DNA of 23,445 bases from Candidatus Aminicenantota bacterium. GTDB lineage: Bacteria; Acidobacteriota; Aminicenantia; S016-38. Both the position numbers and the translations under genes were made by a program. The notes under the pieces were generated by a model. That model was not told the origin of the DNA. It searched no databases and saw nothing but the letters and a program-made list of their open reading frames with translations. Location: positions 1 to 23,445 of the forward strand of contig JAMOUL010000343.1 of assembly GCA_027062035.1 (NCBI GenBank), written 5' to 3'. Below, piece by piece: positions 21,344 through 23,445 of this stretch; the stretch's first letter is position 1; every line of letters starts with the position of its first letter.

Positions 21344-22921
21344 TTAAAGCTCCCCATTTTCCTCTTCCTTGATATAATGCGCTCCAAGGCTATTTTTGTT
21401 TCTAAGGGCGGATTTTACCACCAGGAGAGCTGTTAAAATTCCGTTCCTTAATCCTATTATCTGGTCGTTTACCCTTGCAGTTCTGTAAAATTCTTCTATT
21501 CGTTTAAAAAGATATTCGAGGTCCGAGAGGGCCCTGTTGAGTCTCCTTTTAGTACGAATAATTCCCGCATAGTTCCACATCGTATGTTTTATGTTGACCC
21601 AGTCCTGAACAATGAGGGCTGGATCCACCTTCGTTTCCCTTCGAGGCCTTTCCCAGGGAGGTATATCCTTGAAGGGAAGGTCTTTTCTATCGTTTTCCGT
21701 CATGTTTATGGCAGCCCTCCATCCCCATGTAAGCCCTTCAAGCAAAGATGTAGAGGCCAGACGATTTGCCCCATGCACTCCGGTGCAGCTTACTTCTCCC
21801 ACTGCGTAAAGTCCGTCAAGGGAGGTTTTCCCCCAGGTGTCCACAAGGACTCCTCCTATGGCATAGTGGGCAGCAGGGACTACCGGTATGGGACCCCTGG
21901 AAATATCAAGACCGAGTTCAAGGCATTTTTTGTAAATTGCGGGAAAACGAGAGGATATTTCAAAATCAGCATGGGAAGCGAGGTCAAGAAGCACGTAGTT
22001 GTCACCGCGCCTGTGCATCTCTTCGAATATTGCCCTGGATACCACGTCCCTGGGAGCAAGTTCCTCCTCCTGGGTATATTTGTGCAGAAAGGGTTTTCCG
22101 TCCTTGGTAAGCAGTTTTGCCCCTTCGCCCCTTACCGCTTCAGAGATCAGGAAGCCGTCTGCATCACGGTGGAAGAGAGTTGTGGGATGAAACTGAATGT
22201 ATTCCATATGGATTACTCTGGCCCCGGCGCGGGCTGCCATGGCATATCCGTCCCCCCTTGAGCCAGCAGGATTTGTTGTGTGAAGATAAATTCTTCCCAG
22301 CCCCCCTGTGGCGAGAGCGGTAAATTTCGCAAAGAATCTTTTTATTTCGCCGCTTTCTCTATCCAGAATGTAAGCTCCGAGACATACGGGTTTTTTGTAT
22401 ATCTCCAGAGGATTCCTTGAATGGTGAGTGTTGGTTATAAGATCTACGGCGGTGTGTTTTGTGAATATTTTTATATTGGGATGTTCCATAACTGCTCTGG
22501 AGAGAATATCCATAATTGCCTTGCCTGTCTGATCTCCAACAAAGAGGATCCTTCTTCTGGAATGGGCAGCTTCCTTTCCATAAATCAGTTTTCCGTTCTT
22601 TGAAGCGAAGGGCACGCGGAGTCTCTTAATAAGAAACTCTTCCACGATCCCTGGACCTTCCCGGGACAAAATTTCCACCGCCTCTCTGTTGTTGATACCA
22701 CCGCCAGCCTTAATTATGTCCTTTGCCAGCAGTTCCGGAGAGTCATCTTCGCCGAGTGCTACAATTCCACCCTGTGCCTGATAGGAATTTCCCTCCCAGA
22801 GTTTCTCTGCTTTAGTTACAAGAATCACCTTTAGCCCTTCTTCTGCAGCTTTCCATGCAAGGGTAGCCCCGGCGATGCCAGAACCTATTACGAGAACATC
22901 TGAATGGATTTCTTCGCTCAT
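21344..22921 (-). CDS. nadB: L-aspartate oxidase
   Basis: NadB oxidises L-aspartate to iminoaspartate with FAD, the first step of de novo NAD synthesis. The 525-residue product has the dinucleotide fold VLVIGSGIAGATLAW (G13, G15, G18), SYQAQGGIVALG, HTTNPAGSRGDGYAMAARAGA, EYIQFHPTTLF, AVRGEGAKLL, the active-site region AAHYAIGGVLVDTWGKTSLDGLYAVGEV, and TGVHGANRLASTSLLEGL. The C-terminal helical domain ends NSLGAHYIKEEE, as in NadB. This set distinguishes it from fumarate reductase or succinate dehydrogenase flavoproteins. GAGGG lies before the ATG. It sits directly after nadC; nadA is not in the window and must be upstream or elsewhere. Confidence 0.96.
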   Translation of the reverse strand: MSEEIHSDVLVIGSGIAGATLAWKAAEEGLKVILVTKAEKLWEGNSYQAQGGIVALGEDDSPELLAKDIIKAGGGINNREAVEILSREGPGIVEEFLIKRLRVPFASKNGKLIYGKEAAHSRRRILFVGDQTGKAIMDILSRAVMEHPNIKIFTKHTAVDLITNTHHSRNPLEIYKKPVCLGAYILDRESGEIKRFFAKFTALATGGLGRIYLHTTNPAGSRGDGYAMAARAGARVIHMEYIQFHPTTLFHRDADGFLISEAVRGEGAKLLTKDGKPFLHKYTQEEELAPRDVVSRAIFEEMHRRGDNYVLLDLASHADFEISSRFPAIYKKCLELGLDISRGPIPVVPAAHYAIGGVLVDTWGKTSLDGLYAVGEVSCTGVHGANRLASTSLLEGLTWGWRAAINMTENDRKDLPFKDIPPWERPRRETKVDPALIVQDWVNIKHTMWNYAGIIRTKRRLNRALSDLEYLFKRIEEFYRTARVNDQIIGLRNGILTALLVVKSALRNKNSLGAHYIKEEENGEL

Positions 22922-22922
22922 T

Positions 22923-23445
22923 TTATCCCTCTAAAATCAGACTTATATCCGAGGCCGTAAATGAGTGGGTAAGGTATCCTATGGATATCATATCCACCCC
23001 TGTTTCTGCCAGTTTCCTTACATTTTCCAGTTTTACCCCTCCAGAGACCTCAATCTCTATTTTGCCCTTTGCCATATCTACCGCTTTTTTGATGTCCTCA
23101 AGGGAAAAATTGTCCAGCATAACCCGGGAAGCTCCCTCTTCCAGTACTACCTTGAGTTCTTCTATATTTTTTACCTCGACCTCAACAAATTTCCCGCTTT
23201 TCTTTGCCCTCCTTATAGCTTCTCTTATGGACCCAGCAGCAGTTATATGGTTTTCCTTTATTAGAACCATTTCTTCCAGATCAAAACGGTGATTCATCCC
23301 TCCACCCGCTCTTACAGCGTACTTTTCAAGGGTCCTGAGTAGAGGTGTTGTTTTCCTTGTATCCATTATTTTTACCCCGGTTCCTTTAACAGCCATCACA
23401 AATTTTGAAGTTGTGGTTGCTATACCGCACAGTCTTTGAAGAAAA
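22923..23445 (-). CDS. nadC: Nicotinate-nucleotide diphosphorylase (quinolinate phosphoribosyltransferase), 5' end outside the window
   Basis: NadC converts quinolinate and PRPP to nicotinate mononucleotide. The frame is open to the window edge, and its first visible residues FLQRLCGIATTTSKFV match the family block NfLqrlSGIAT, so the GTG at 23399 is internal rather than the start. Further conserved points are DTRKTTPLLRTLEKYAV, GGGMNHRFDL, VLIKENHI, VEVEVKNIEEL, VMLDNFS and EVSGGVKLENV, ending with the YLTHS segment typical of the C-terminus. The usual catalytic and phosphate-binding residues in this part are present. The stop is one base before the nadB start region, so nadC, nadB, polX and the radical SAM gene form one packed transcription unit. 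Confidence 0.96.
   Translation of the reverse strand, partial: FLQRLCGIATTTSKFVMAVKGTGVKIMDTRKTTPLLRTLEKYAVRAGGGMNHRFDLEEMVLIKENHITAAGSIREAIRRAKKSGKFVEVEVKNIEELKVVLEEGASRVMLDNFSLEDIKKAVDMAKGKIEIEVSGGVKLENVRKLAETGVDMISIGYLTHSFTASDISLILEG

Noticed and set aside
21584..22261. 225-codon plus-strand frame within nadB
   Set aside because: Antisense to a fully conserved nadB, with no family features in its translation.
22923..23399. nadC starting at the GTG at 23399
   Set aside because: The conserved FLQRLCGIATTT block lies upstream in frame, so the gene is cut by the window edge.
1..23445. Defence system, prophage, insertion sequence or integron in the window
   Set aside because: No transposase, integrase, nuclease cluster, att-like repeats or abrupt composition change was seen; the genes are chromosomal housekeeping plus the kinase/TonB and CARDB genes.

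Overview
The window is a gene-dense stretch of a bacterial chromosome with no mobile elements, rRNA, tRNA or CRISPR. A TonB-type C-terminal domain and a secreted CARDB-type protein suggest a diderm. Arginine is written mostly AGA/AGG and isoleucine often ATA, and the proteins are rich in Lys and Glu; that composition is common in thermophiles. Tandem DUF507 genes, a Pkn-type kinase with an HRDVSPQN loop, and a candidate sigma-54 promoter would fit Acidobacteriota, Aminicenantes-like or deltaproteobacterial-grade lineages. I cannot fix the taxon from sequence alone.

Layout, left to right. (1) 1-2260, + strand: the 3' part of truB, then a sodium-dependent NSS/SNF transporter. A 31-codon gene overlaps the transporter's stop and looks like a MetS-type small subunit. 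(2) 2300-2871, +: two overlapping DUF507 paralogues behind a promoter whose -10 box lies only 6 nt from the ATG. (3) 4602-2877, -: an isolated pair of Opp/Dpp-type ABC ATPases with no permease or binding protein beside them. (4) 4665-5830, +: an Hfq-like RNA chaperone overlapping pdxA. (5) 7051-5840, -: a secreted Ig-like/CARDB protein preceded by a near-consensus sigma-54 promoter and, about 90-120 bp upstream, a cluster of GTCGA/TCGAC repeats placed like an enhancer-binding site. (6) 8952-7260, -: a CNNM/CorC-type membrane protein overlapping smpB. (7) 9082-18314, +: a 1090-residue protein joining a degenerate receiver domain, a complete Ser/Thr kinase, one membrane span and a TonB-type C-terminal domain; then a small coiled-coil gene, accD, folC, rlmN and a divergent uvrA, mostly overlapping. 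(8) 23445-18287, -: nadC (cut by the window edge), nadB, a PolX/PHP DNA polymerase and a radical SAM protein, tightly packed.

Most of the content is housekeeping: tRNA pseudouridylation, 23S/tRNA A2 methylation, trans-translation, fatty acid and folate synthesis, PLP and NAD synthesis, and DNA repair. The less ordinary parts are the receiver/kinase/TonB fusion, the sigma-54 module on the CARDB gene, the MetS-like micro-gene, the UvrA with altered signature motifs, and a promoter pattern. In that pattern three first-in-operon genes without a Shine-Dalgarno have -10 boxes 6-7 nt from the start codon, which predicts leaderless mRNAs, while operon-internal genes generally carry a Shine-Dalgarno or overlap the gene before.
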